From assembly GCA_964013575.1 (NCBI GenBank), contig CAXGWP010000021.1, forward strand, positions 1-25,224: a DNA stretch of 25,224 nt, written 5' to 3'. This document shows, piece after piece, positions 7,733 through 16,156 of the stretch. Each line of letters starts with the position of its first letter. Positions within the stretch are counted from its first letter, which is position 1. The notes under the pieces were generated by a model, which saw nothing but the letters and a program-made list of their open reading frames with translations, did not search any database and had not been told where the DNA came from. A program made the translations under genes and the position numbers. The stretch comes from BJGV01 sp964013575. GTDB taxonomy: Bacteria > Pseudomonadota > Gammaproteobacteria > Burkholderiales > Nitrosomonadaceae.

Positions 7733-9790
7733 ATGATTTCCCTGCTACAGATCAAAAATCTTAAGACTATTCTTCACACCAGCACGGAACCGGTACATGC
7801 TGTTGATGGACTTACACTTCATATTCAGAAAGGCGAAACTTTTGCCTTGCTTGGTGAGTCTGGTTGTGGGAAATCTATGACAGCGCTTTCAATTATGCGA
7901 TTACTACCAGAGGTGGGTGAAATTATTTCTGGTTCTATAGAGCTGGATAGAGAGGATCTGTTACAAAAATCAGAAGCATCTATGCGTAATATTCGTGGAA
8001 AGCACATTAGCATGATTTTTCAGGAGCCGATGTTAAATTTAAACCCAGTATTAACAGTTGCCGAGCAAATTAAAGAGGTTTTGAAACGACATCTTAATTT
8101 GCGCGGCATAGAATTACAAGAACGCATAATAGAAATACTGCATCAAGTAGGAATTCCTGATGCAACAAGGCGTATGAATGAATATCCATTTCAATTTTCT
8201 GGTGGTATGAAACAGCGGGTAATGATTGCTATGGCACTTGCTTGTGAGCCAGCATTATTAATTGCAGATGAGCCGACTACAGCGCTTGACGTTACTATTC
8301 AGGCTCAAATCTTAGATCTAATGCAAAAATTGCAGCGAAATAAAGACATGGCTATCTTACTTATTACCCACGATCTTGGGGTTGTAGCGGAAATGGCAGA
8401 CCGAATTGCAGTTATGTATGCAGGTGAAATTATAGAGACAGCTGTTTGTAATAAATTTTTTAATTCTCCAGCACATCCATATTCTAAGAAACTATTTGCT
8501 GCTTTACCTGGAGGATCCAAAAGGGGACAGGGATTAGCAATGATTAAGGGAAGCGTTCCATCTCTATCTAGTAAATTTATTGGCTGTCGGTTTGCTAATC
8601 GTTGTGAATATGCTTGGGATTTATGTAAAACAACAGTACCAGAATGGAGTGAGATAGTTAAAGGGCATAAGGTAAGGTGTCATTTGTATAGAAGAGATGT
8701 TAAGGAGAATGTTAAGAAACAGTTAATAGCAGAAAGGTGTACTCCTAAAATAGATCTTGTAGTTCATGATACTACTGGTAGTTCAGAACTATTAAATGTC
8801 ACTAATTTGAAAGTTCATTTTCCTATATATAGAGGCTTAATAAAAAGAGTGGTAGGAAGTATTAAGGCAGTAGATGGAGTTTCATTTTCTATCTCACAGG
8901 GTAGTACAGTTGCACTAGTAGGTGAGTCAGGTTGTGGAAAAACTACGGTAGGGAAAAGTATTTTACAATTGATTACACCTACTGCAGGTAGTGTCCAATA
9001 TGATGGGACAGAATTAGTAGGTCTTGAGCGTAAAGAACTTCGTAGGAAGCGCGCTGAATTTCAGATTATTTTTCAAGATCCTTATTCATCACTTAATCCT
9101 AGAATGCGTATTATTGATATTTTGAAAGAGGGAATGAATGCACTAAATATTAAAAATAATACGGATCTAGGAAATCGAACCAAGAAGATTGATTTTTTAG
9201 GCACAGAAAAAATAGATCTTTTATTAAAACATGTTGGGTTGCCGCTGGAATCTAAATGGCGCTATCCACATGAATTCTCTGGTGGGCAACGGCAGAGAAT
9301 TGCTATAGCTCGTACTTTGGTAGTTAATCCTAATCTTCTAATTTGTGATGAGCCCACAAGTGCACTTGATGTTTCTGTACAGGCTCAAATTCTAAATTTA
9401 CTTAAAGAATTACAAAAAGATCTTAGCATTTCATACCTATTTATTACACACAATATTTCAGTTGTAGAATATTTGGCAGATAAGGTTGCAGTGATGTATC
9501 TTGGAAAAATTGTGGAATATGGTAGTGTAGATGAGGTATTAAATACCCCTAAACATCCTTATACTCAGGCATTACTATCCGCAGTGCCAGTAATTAAATC
9601 GGAATCAAATCGAAAGATAATACGCTTGCATGGGGATTTACCTTCACCAGCAAGCCCGCCCTCTGGATGTCATTTTCATCCACGTTGCCCAAAAGCAATG
9701 CCTATTTGTTCTGGAAGCTATCCCGCCGTAACTAAGTTTAGTGAAACGCATACCGCATCTTGTTATTTCTATGACAATAGTGTTTCATGA
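7733..9790 (+). CDS. fused double ABC ATPase of peptide importer (OppD-OppF / YejF type)
   Basis: One 685-residue chain holds both ATPase halves. Half 1 has Walker A GESGCGKS at 41-48, Q-loop FQEP at 96-99, signature FSGGMKQR at 155-162, Walker B LLIADEP at 175-181 and switch His213. Half 2 has Walker A at 397-404, FQDP at 447-450, FSGGQRQR at 515-522, LLICDEP at 535-541 and His573. All catalytic motifs look intact. Each half ends in the oligopeptide-transporter C-terminal domain, and each of these has four cysteines with identical spacing C-x5-C-x6-C-x17-C (285/291/298/316 and 646/652/659/677), a possible iron-sulfur ligand set. It is the last gene of the importer operon, 73 bp after the second permease. 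Confidence 0.94.
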   Translation: MISLLQIKNLKTILHTSTEPVHAVDGLTLHIQKGETFALLGESGCGKSMTALSIMRLLPEVGEIISGSIELDREDLLQKSEASMRNIRGKHISMIFQEPMLNLNPVLTVAEQIKEVLKRHLNLRGIELQERIIEILHQVGIPDATRRMNEYPFQFSGGMKQRVMIAMALACEPALLIADEPTTALDVTIQAQILDLMQKLQRNKDMAILLITHDLGVVAEMADRIAVMYAGEIIETAVCNKFFNSPAHPYSKKLFAALPGGSKRGQGLAMIKGSVPSLSSKFIGCRFANRCEYAWDLCKTTVPEWSEIVKGHKVRCHLYRRDVKENVKKQLIAERCTPKIDLVVHDTTGSSELLNVTNLKVHFPIYRGLIKRVVGSIKAVDGVSFSISQGSTVALVGESGCGKTTVGKSILQLITPTAGSVQYDGTELVGLERKELRRKRAEFQIIFQDPYSSLNPRMRIIDILKEGMNALNIKNNTDLGNRTKKIDFLGTEKIDLLLKHVGLPLESKWRYPHEFSGGQRQRIAIARTLVVNPNLLICDEPTSALDVSVQAQILNLLKELQKDLSISYLFITHNISVVEYLADKVAVMYLGKIVEYGSVDEVLNTPKHPYTQALLSAVPVIKSESNRKIIRLHGDLPSPASPPSGCHFHPRCPKAMPICSGSYPAVTKFSETHTASCYFYDNSVS

Positions 9791-9807
9791 AGAACCTTTA
9801 ATGAAGA

Positions 9808-10056
9808 TCAGAAAACACATTTGAAATAATGGTATTTACTTGAACTCATATTAGACTTAGATATTTTCTGAGCATGACGTTTAGATTTTGCACACTGTGT
9901 ATCTGCTAATTTCTTTGCTTCTATTTCATTGTAATCAGAAGAATCGACAATAACTGATCCGGGTTTTGTTTCCGTTATTTTAACCTGAGGCTTAGCGCAC
10001 CCTATGAATTGCGATATTACAAATGCACCGACTAAATATATTATTAATTTCTTCAT
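9808..10056 (-). CDS. small predicted lipoprotein, function unknown
   Basis: An 82-residue protein with a lysine-rich start, a hydrophobic segment and the lipobox FIGC, with the lipid-bearing cysteine at 20. The mature part is hydrophilic and basic. It carries Cys55 and Cys80, which could form a disulfide around an alanine/lysine-rich helix. I do not recognise a named family, although small lipoproteins with a Cys-x~25-Cys-end layout are common in proteobacteria. It converges on the importer operon (17-bp gap) and lies just downstream of the O-methyltransferase on the same strand, 30 bp away, so the two may be co-transcribed. No clear ribosome site is seen before its ATG. Confidence 0.7.
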   Translation of the reverse strand: MKKLIIYLVGAFVISQFIGCAKPQVKITETKPGSVIVDSSDYNEIEAKKLADTQCAKSKRHAQKISKSNMSSSKYHYFKCVF

Positions 10057-10086
10057 ATATTTTGTTTATATATTTAAATTTCTCTA

Positions 10087-10770
10087 TTATTTTTTTCTCG
10101 CTATAATTACACCATCTCTTGTTGGATTGATAAAAGAATCAAATTCAGGATCATCAAAGATTAGTTTATTATGCTCCATAATAGCCTCTGTCCATCCAGG
10201 TACTAGATCGATATAGTCTTTTACTGCAACCCTGCCATGCCATAGTACATTATCTGCAATGTACAGACCACCAGGATGGATTCTATTCTTAGCCAGATGC
10301 CAGATCTCAGGATATTGTCCTTTATCAGCATCGTTGTAGCAGATATCAAATGATCCTTCAGTTTTAGAAAATATTTCTTGGGCATACCCAGTATGGAAAC
10401 TAATTCTATCCCCTAGCTCAGCAGAATTAAGATATTTTTCTGCTTTTTCTTTGTTTAAAGGGTCACCATCACTACAAATCACAGTGCCATGCTTACCTAC
10501 CGCTTTAGCAAACCAATATGCAGAATAACCATATCCACTTCCGAACTCGAATATACGCTTTGCATTTATGGATTTTGCCATTGTTTCAATAAAAGCTCCA
10601 ACAAGTCGACCAATAATAGGGAAGTTATTATTATTGGCTTCTTCTTCCATTTTAGTAAGTATTGAATGTTCTGTATGGGCTAATAAGGTGCGCATGTAGT
10701 CTTCAATAGCTGGGCTCACAGGGTCTAGTACTTTTGGGCTAGACATAGTCGGGCATTGAAGTTTAGTCAT
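10087..10770 (-). CDS. SAM-dependent O-methyltransferase, caffeoyl-CoA OMT-like (COG4122 type)
   Basis: The 227-residue protein has the class I methyltransferase fold of the cation-dependent O-methyltransferase family. It shows the SAM-binding loop FEFGSGYGYSA at about 74-84, the acidic second strand CSDGDP at 99-104, a metal-site segment NDADK at 146-150 and a DNVLW segment at 173-177. The Asp147/Asp173/Asn174 arrangement is that expected for a divalent metal. The substrate cannot be read; bacterial members methylate varied catechol-like small molecules. A GGAGC ribosome site (complement of 10779-10783) sits 8 nt before ATG 10770, supporting this start. Met9 is an alternative. Confidence 0.85.
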   Translation of the reverse strand: MTKLQCPTMSSPKVLDPVSPAIEDYMRTLLAHTEHSILTKMEEEANNNNFPIIGRLVGAFIETMAKSINAKRIFEFGSGYGYSAYWFAKAVGKHGTVICSDGDPLNKEKAEKYLNSAELGDRISFHTGYAQEIFSKTEGSFDICYNDADKGQYPEIWHLAKNRIHPGGLYIADNVLWHGRVAVKDYIDLVPGWTEAIMEHNKLIFDDPEFDSFINPTRDGVIIARKK

Positions 10771-10826
10771 ATATTAAAGCTCCACTTAATAATAAATTAG
10801 ATAAATATTAATTATTGAACTTACGC

Positions 10827-10925
10827 TTAGAAAGTAGTGTAGTCAGTATAACCGTAATCTTGATTAGAATCGAGATGGAGGATTACAGTTTCATTATGGG
10901 TGGGTGTTAATAGAAAATCTATTCT
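10827..10925 (-). pseudogene. possible 3' remnant of a decayed gene (old-yellow-enzyme-like tail?)
   Basis: On the minus strand a 32-codon open stretch ends at a TAA (complement of 10827-10829) and looks protein-like. Its last residues read DYGYTDYTTF, rich in aromatic and acidic residues and unlike the AT-only noise around it. There is no start codon of its own, and an in-frame TAA precedes it. The tail GYTDY-x-[TFS]-[LF] is reminiscent of the C-terminal end of NemA/old-yellow-enzyme flavin reductases, but this is a recollection and the rest of the enzyme is not present. It lies upstream of the O-methyltransferase in the same direction. It could equally be chance. Confidence 0.3.
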
Positions 10926-11002
10926 TTAAGATATATCCTGAATTATAGGGTGTTAAATTATCTATATATTATATGGCAGAAGATTTAAATAATTACACAA
11001 AA

Positions 11003-11338
11003 TTAATATTTTTTTTGGATAAGCATATATGGGGATTCATTCCTTTCTCGCTTGATAATCTTTCCAGGACCATATTCAATAACATGATTATTTTTTAGAA
11101 TTATAGAATAATCTGTTCTACTCCAAGATAAGCCGCTAAATATTGACCACCTGTTAATCATAAGATCTGTATATTGAAGGGCCTCATACTCTCCATTACG
11201 ATGAAAGCCATTAGGATGCCCTGCAGCAATTATAACCTCTTCTTTTGTTATGCCTTCTCGGATATTCCTCATGCTGTTTACAGTAGTGCATGACGTAAAT
11301 ATTAGAATAATAAATAAGGAAAGAATAATAGACTTCAT
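11003..11338 (-). CDS. small predicted lipoprotein, SmpA/BamE-like N-terminal pattern
   Basis: A 111-residue protein with a clear lipoprotein signal: a hydrophobic run and lipobox FTSC with the lipidated cysteine at 17. The mature part begins with an R-x-I-R-E-G-I-T-K-E-E-V-I-x-A-x-G-x-P pattern. This is the helix-turn-strand arrangement of SmpA/OmlA (BamE-like) small lipoproteins, in which a 'G-(M/I)-(S/T)-x-x-(E/Q)-V' segment precedes a beta hairpin. It is not BamE itself as far as I can tell, since the rest does not match. CGGAG (complement of 11348-11352) lies 9 nt before the ATG and supports the start. It appears monocistronic. Confidence 0.72.
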   Translation of the reverse strand: MKSIILSLFIILIFTSCTTVNSMRNIREGITKEEVIIAAGHPNGFHRNGEYEALQYTDLMINRWSIFSGLSWSRTDYSIILKNNHVIEYGPGKIIKRERNESPYMLIQKKY

Positions 11339-11794
11339 AAGTTATGACTCCGTGAGAGGGTTACTGATTTTGTATGCATCTTTCTGAATTCTGTTAATGT
11401 ACCAGATTCGAAGAATTTTATGCTGTAATTTTGTATTTTATAGATGTAGCAATGGGAATAGCAATTTTTTATTAGTAATTTATTTATGAAATAATTGGGT
11501 ATCAGTAATTTCTATAGTCCTCAGTGTCGATTTAATTCCAAATTAATCCTGATACTACATAAATAAAACAGTAGCTGTAAGCGCTGTCTTTAGCTTATTG
11601 ATGGCTAAAGTTTGGTTCGCATCATATAAAGCTAATATTCCCGTTATTAGGTTCTTCTTATCAATCTTTTATTATTAGTTAGTACAGTAGTTAATATTCT
11701 ATATTAGGGACCATAGCAAATAATCAGAATAAATTATTTGCTGCTTCATTTCATAACGATATAAATGCAACAGGTCTGAATATTTGCTGAGAGA
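11339..11794. other. 456-bp intergenic region without a recognisable gene
   Basis: No frame on either strand gives a convincing gene. The longest scrap is a 25-codon ATG frame at 11601-11678 without a ribosome site. Two inverted repeats stand out: CTTTAGC/GCTAAAG (11588-11594 with 11604-11610) and a perfect 9-bp repeat at 11716-11741. The part next to 11338 must hold the promoter of the small lipoprotein gene, and the part next to 11795 the 3' end of the yicC transcript. The composition is strongly AT-rich. Confidence 0.6.
11716..11741. repeat. perfect 9-bp inverted repeat downstream of yicC
   Basis: GCAAATAAT (11716-11724) and ATTATTTGC (11733-11741) are exact reverse complements around an 8-base loop. 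The repeat lies 54 bp beyond the yicC stop, in the direction of yicC transcription. A T run does not follow on either strand, so it is not a standard intrinsic terminator. It could stabilise a 3' end or be a protein-binding palindrome. Confidence 0.45.
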
Positions 11795-12661
11795 TTATTC
11801 AATATTTTGGATTTGTTCACGCATTTGTTCGATTAATATTTTAAGTTCTATAGAGATTTTAGAAATATCACTAGCTGCTGATTTTGAGCCAATTGTATTA
11901 GCCTCTCGATTAAGCTCTTGCATTAGAAAATCTAGGCGTTTACCAACTACACCGCCTTTAGTAAGTATTCTTTCTATTTCATCGAAGTGAGTTTCCAGGC
12001 GACATATTTCCTCATCAATATCAACTTTATTAGCAAATAATACTAGCTCTTGTCGTATACGATCATCTTCACTATTTATTAGTGCATCATTTAGTTTAGT
12101 TGATATTCTTTCTTGATATGATGCTACCAATGCGGGTATAAGGGGTGCAGCTTTAGTTGTTAACTGGCGCATACTTGTCAGTCTTTTAAGAAGAATTATT
12201 TTTAATTTTTCACCCTCGCGGGCACGTGCAGAAATCATATCACATATAGTATCTTCTAATAATTCTTTACAAAGGTTACATAGATCATCTGTGGGAAATA
12301 TTTCAGTTTTTAGTATATTAGGCCAGCGGATGATATCTGCTACACTTAGGTCTCTTGCATCTGGTAAAGCGGTTTTTACTATATCATTTAATTCTAGTAA
12401 TTCTTGTAATAACTCACTATTAATTTTTTGCTTATCTTCATTATTAAATAGCTGATTAAAGTTTATATGGCATTCTATTTTCCCACGGCTTAATTTAGAA
12501 GTTATAATTTCACGTATTGATGGTTCTAATAGACGGAATTTTTCAGGAAGACGTAATTGAATATCAAGATAGCGATGGTTAATTGAGCGTAACTCTAGAT
12601 TTAAAGTGCCTTGGGAATGTTTTTTAGCACCTATTGCATAGCCAGTCATACTATAGATCAT
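11795..12661 (-). CDS. yicC: YicC/YloC family endoribonuclease
   Basis: The 288 residues match the usual ~287-residue YicC length. The N-terminal domain starts MIYSMTGYA and continues with the ELRSINHRYLDI-x-LRLPE signature (23-40). The C-terminal DUF1732 region ends with GKRLDFLMQELNREANTIGSKS followed by a helical tail. YicC proteins are metal-dependent endoribonucleases linked in E. coli to small-RNA turnover. The gene diverges from rph across a 151-bp spacer; yicC and rph are neighbours in many proteobacteria, so the assignment is supported by both sequence and context. No operon partner lies downstream within 450 bp. Confidence 0.95.
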   Translation of the reverse strand: MIYSMTGYAIGAKKHSQGTLNLELRSINHRYLDIQLRLPEKFRLLEPSIREIITSKLSRGKIECHINFNQLFNNEDKQKINSELLQELLELNDIVKTALPDARDLSVADIIRWPNILKTEIFPTDDLCNLCKELLEDTICDMISARAREGEKLKIILLKRLTSMRQLTTKAAPLIPALVASYQERISTKLNDALINSEDDRIRQELVLFANKVDIDEEICRLETHFDEIERILTKGGVVGKRLDFLMQELNREANTIGSKSAASDISKISIELKILIEQMREQIQNIE

Positions 12662-12812
12662 AGAGAGTTATCCGCTTAGAAATTATGAATACGTTAAAAT
12701 AATATACATGCATATGTGAGCTTTATTAATAGAAATTATATGTATACCATTTAGTCATCTCATGCTATAAATTATCAACGTACTATATACTATCATAAGG
12801 GTACTGATAACT

Positions 12813-13532
12813 ATGCGACCTAGTAATCGAAATCCAAATCAGATTAGACCAGTTAAAATAAATCGACATTATACTAAGCATGCGGAAGGTGCAGTATTGA
12901 TAGAGTTTGGCGACACAAAAGTGCTTTGTACTGCCAGTATATCTGAAAAAATACCATTATTTCTTAAAGATAAAAGGCAGGGATGGCTAACGGCGGAATA
13001 TGGTATGTTACCCCGCTCAACTGATGAGCGTATGCAGCGAGAAGCTTCTAGGGGGAGGCAATCTGGACGTACTATGGAAATCCAACGTCTTATTGGGCGG
13101 GCATTACGCTCAGTAGTAGACATGAATAAATTAGGTGAGAGAACTATTCAGATTGATTGTGATGTAATTCAGGCAGATGGTGGAACTAGAACTGCTAGTA
13201 TTACAGGGGCATTTGTTGCATTGCATGATGCAGTAGATACGTTATTAGATAAAAAACTGATAAAGAATACACCAATTCTAGATCATGTTGCGGCAATATC
13301 AGTTGGTATTTATAACGGCACTCCAGTATTAGATTTAGATTATATTGAAGATTCTAGTTGTGATACTGATATGAATGTAGTTATGACTGGAGGTTCTGGT
13401 ATAGTTGAAATTCAGGGGACGGCTGAGGGGGCCTCATTTAGTAGAACGGAATTAGATCATATGTTAGATATGGCCCAGCATGGCATCTTAGAGCTAATTA
13501 AAATTCAAAGAAAGGTCTTGGAAATTATTTAA
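12813..13532 (+). CDS. rph: ribonuclease PH
   Basis: A phosphorolytic 3'-to-5' exoribonuclease that trims tRNA precursors. The 239 residues span one RNase PH domain. It shows MRPSNR-x-P-x-QIRP at the start, TAEYGMLPRST at 60-70, the phosphate-binding Arg86 in GRT, EIQRLIGRALR at 89-99, CDVIQADGGTRTASI at 116-130 and the DLDY-x-ED-x5-DMNVV metal/active-site segment near 174-190. The full family length contrasts with the frameshifted rph of E. coli K-12. An AAGGG ribosome site (12797-12801) lies 11 nt before the ATG. rdgB follows after 13 bp, so the two are probably co-transcribed. Confidence 0.97.
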   Translation: MRPSNRNPNQIRPVKINRHYTKHAEGAVLIEFGDTKVLCTASISEKIPLFLKDKRQGWLTAEYGMLPRSTDERMQREASRGRQSGRTMEIQRLIGRALRSVVDMNKLGERTIQIDCDVIQADGGTRTASITGAFVALHDAVDTLLDKKLIKNTPILDHVAAISVGIYNGTPVLDLDYIEDSSCDTDMNVVMTGGSGIVEIQGTAEGASFSRTELDHMLDMAQHGILELIKIQRKVLEII

Positions 13533-13545
13533 ACTAATTCTACTC

Positions 13546-14157
13546 ATGAAAAAAATAGTTATTGCCAGTAACAATCAAGGGAAAATAAAAGAGTTTTCTC
13601 ATGTATTTAATTCTTTAGAGATTCAAGTATTTCCTCAGTCCAAATTTAATGTTGTTGAAGTAGAGGAGCCATATCAAACTTTTATAGAAAATGCTTTAGT
13701 GAAAGCGCGTCATGCCAGTAAACAAACGGGTCTGCCTGCATTAGCAGATGATTCTGGGATTTGTGTAGATGCTCTGAATGGGAAGCCGGGAGTTTATTCG
13801 GCACGTTATGCGGGAGAGCCTAAATCTGATCAGCGTAACAACCAACTTTTGATTGAAAATTTAAGGACTAAACAGGACCGTAGTGCACATTATTATTGCA
13901 TTATCGTTTTGGTTCGTTATGCTGATGATCCACAACCTATCATAACTGATGGAAGTTGGCATGGTAGGATTATTCTAGAGCCAAGAGGTAATTCTGGATT
14001 TGGTTATGATCCCTATTTTTACCTTAAAGATTTAGAAAAAACAGCTGCTGAGCTTTCTATTGAAGATAAAAATCTGATGAGTCATCGTGGAAAAGCATTA
14101 AGAAGATTAAATAGATATCTTAGTGAAGAGTCAATAGATAATATTGTAAGTGTTTGA
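13546..14157 (+). CDS. rdgB: XTP/dITP diphosphatase (Ham1/RdgB family)
   Basis: A house-cleaning enzyme that hydrolyses dITP, XTP and related deaminated purine nucleotides to monophosphates, keeping them out of DNA and RNA. The 203 residues show ASNNQGKIKEF at the N-terminus, the catalytic ADDSG with Asp69, GKPGVYSARYAG at 79-90, GFGYDPYF at 151-158 and a C-terminal MSHRGKAL at 178-185. All are family hallmarks. It starts 13 bp after rph and ends with TGA at 14155-14157. hemW follows after 59 bp; rdgB-hemW adjacency is common in proteobacteria. Confidence 0.96.
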   Translation: MKKIVIASNNQGKIKEFSHVFNSLEIQVFPQSKFNVVEVEEPYQTFIENALVKARHASKQTGLPALADDSGICVDALNGKPGVYSARYAGEPKSDQRNNQLLIENLRTKQDRSAHYYCIIVLVRYADDPQPIITDGSWHGRIILEPRGNSGFGYDPYFYLKDLEKTAAELSIEDKNLMSHRGKALRRLNRYLSEESIDNIVSV

Positions 14158-14216
14158 AGTAAATAGACTTGTAATGCTTTGCATAAAATGCTTTTATTGC
14201 CAAGTATAATTTGGCT

Positions 14217-15434
14217 ATGGCCTCTATAATCTCTCCCTCTGAAATACTAAATTTTAAATCTCCAAAGTTGAAGCAACTTCCACCCCTGGGACTTTATATT
14301 CATATCCCATGGTGTATGAAGAAATGTCCGTATTGTGATTTTAATTCTCATCAGATTAAAGGGAATATTGATTTGATAGAGCATGATTATGTATCAAGAT
14401 TAGCCCGTGATTTAGAGATTTCTTTACCTCAAATATGGGGGCGTAAAATTAATAGTATTTTTTTTGGTGGAGGCACACCAAGTTTATTTAGTGCACAATC
14501 AATTGATTCAATACTTACTACAGTTAGAACATTGCTACCCCTCGACAATAACATTGAAATTACGTTAGAAGCTAATCCAGGAACATTTGAATCAAATAAA
14601 TTTTACGATTTTAGTACTGCAGGTATTAATCGCTTGTCTATTGGCGTACAAAGCTTTAATCCAATATACCTTTATAGCCTTGGTCGTATTCATGATGATA
14701 AGGAAGTTTATAACGCAGTAGAAATTGCACAAAAATATTTCAATAATATTAATTTAGATCTGATGTATGCGCTTCCTAATCAGACAATTGAGGATTCTGA
14801 AAAAGATATTGAAACTGCATGTAGTTTCAATGTTCAGCATATTTCCGCCTATCATCTTACACTAGAGCCAAATACATTTTTTCATCATTATCCACCGCCT
14901 TTGCCAGATGATGATTTGTCTGCAAATATGCAAATAATGATTGAGGAAAGGCTTGAGAAAAGTGGTTATATAAATTATGAGACTTCAGCATTTGCGTACC
15001 CAGGATATAAATCAAAGCACAACTTAAACTATTGGCTTTTTGGAGATTATCTTGGTATCGGAGCAGGCGCACATAGCAAGATTAGTTTTGCGGACAGGAT
15101 AGTGAGGCAGATGCGATATAAGAATCCAAAAGAGTATCTTTCTAAGAAAATAGTCGATATCAGTTCTTCAAGTACTCTTTTACAGGAACAACATGAGGTG
15201 AATAGGCATGAAAGGTGGTTTGAATTTTTAATGAATGCTTTGAGACTTACAGATGGGTTCGAAATAGCGTTATTACAGGAACGTACTGGGCTATCAATTA
15301 CAGGTATCCAACAACAGTTAAATGAAGCTGAGCAGCGTGGATTGATAATACGCAGTCATTCCCATATAGTTCCAACTCATATTGGGAAGCGTTTTCTTAA
15401 TGATTTGTTACAAATTTTTCTCCCAAAAGTATAA
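14217..15434 (+). CDS. hemW: HemW, radical-SAM heme chaperone (HemN-like)
   Basis: A radical-SAM protein of about 405 residues from ATG 14217. It has the LYIHIPWC-x3-C-x2-C cluster motif (Cys33, Cys37, Cys40, then DF), the FFGGGTPS SAM-binding motif at about 82-89, and the HemN C-terminal region with a winged-helix-like end. Length and the absence of the extra N-terminal segment of HemN indicate HemW, a heme-binding protein thought to deliver heme to respiratory enzymes, rather than coproporphyrinogen dehydrogenase. An in-frame TTG at 14211 lies just upstream, but ATG 14217 is the likelier start. It converges on trmB with a 27-bp gap. Confidence 0.92.
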   Translation: MASIISPSEILNFKSPKLKQLPPLGLYIHIPWCMKKCPYCDFNSHQIKGNIDLIEHDYVSRLARDLEISLPQIWGRKINSIFFGGGTPSLFSAQSIDSILTTVRTLLPLDNNIEITLEANPGTFESNKFYDFSTAGINRLSIGVQSFNPIYLYSLGRIHDDKEVYNAVEIAQKYFNNINLDLMYALPNQTIEDSEKDIETACSFNVQHISAYHLTLEPNTFFHHYPPPLPDDDLSANMQIMIEERLEKSGYINYETSAFAYPGYKSKHNLNYWLFGDYLGIGAGAHSKISFADRIVRQMRYKNPKEYLSKKIVDISSSSTLLQEQHEVNRHERWFEFLMNALRLTDGFEIALLQERTGLSITGIQQQLNEAEQRGLIIRSHSHIVPTHIGKRFLNDLLQIFLPKV

Positions 15435-15461
15435 ATTTTATTAAAATATATGAATTTGGAA

Positions 15462-16136
15462 TCAGTTTTTTTTGAAGACTAAGTCCCATACTTTATGACC
15501 TAATTGTAAACCACGCTGTTCAAATTTTGTTAATGGGCGGTATTCTGGGCGCTGTATAAATTCTCGTGCTGTGTTGGTTAGACTTAGTTCATTGCTCATT
15601 ATTTCTAGAATTTGATCCGCATAATTACCCCAATCCGTCGCTACATGTATATAGCCACCTATTTTTAGGTGCTTACACAAGAGTGATATAAATTTTGGTT
15701 GAATTAGTCTTCGTTTATGGTGGCGTAATTTAGGCCAAGGATCAGGAAAAAAAATATGAATTCCATCAAGATATTCTTGCAGAAACATATTGCTCAATAC
15801 TTCTACTGCATCATGTTGGATAATACGTAAATTAGTTAATTTAAATTCTTCAATTTGCTTCAATAAACTACCCACACCTGGTGTGTAAACTTCAATTGCA
15901 AGATAATCATTTTGTGGATGAGATTTGGCAATAGAAATGGTTGTTTCGCCCATACCAGATCCTATTTCAAGGTATCTTGGGGCTTTTCTTCCATAAATTC
16001 TCTCAAAATTAAGAGAATCCTTTATGTAGGGCAAGCCATATTTTGGGAGCAAATCTTCAAATGCACGGCGTTGCGCATTTGATATTCGACCTTTTCGAAG
16101 TACAAAGCTACGAATAGCATTCTGTTGTTGTGCCAT
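15462..16136 (-). CDS. trmB: tRNA (guanine-N7-)-methyltransferase TrmB
   Basis: The enzyme makes m7G46 in the variable loop of tRNAs using SAM. The 224 residues contain motif I LEIGSGMGE at about 56-64, an acidic IEVYTPGVG segment at 81-89 and the family hallmark FFPDPWPK at 129-136 followed by HHKRRL. VATDW lies near 172-176 and the FEQRG end is near the C-terminus. It is the last gene of a leftward thiS-thiG-trmB group, 20 bp after thiG. This combination recurs across proteobacteria, even though a tRNA modification enzyme has no obvious link to thiamine synthesis. Confidence 0.96.
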   Translation of the reverse strand: MAQQQNAIRSFVLRKGRISNAQRRAFEDLLPKYGLPYIKDSLNFERIYGRKAPRYLEIGSGMGETTISIAKSHPQNDYLAIEVYTPGVGSLLKQIEEFKLTNLRIIQHDAVEVLSNMFLQEYLDGIHIFFPDPWPKLRHHKRRLIQPKFISLLCKHLKIGGYIHVATDWGNYADQILEIMSNELSLTNTAREFIQRPEYRPLTKFEQRGLQLGHKVWDLVFKKN

Positions 16137-16156
16137 TTAAAATAGAAAAAAATAAC

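Noticed and set aside
11601..11678. 25-codon ATG frame in the large gap
   Set aside because: No ribosome site, no signal peptide or recognisable pattern, and length within chance expectation.
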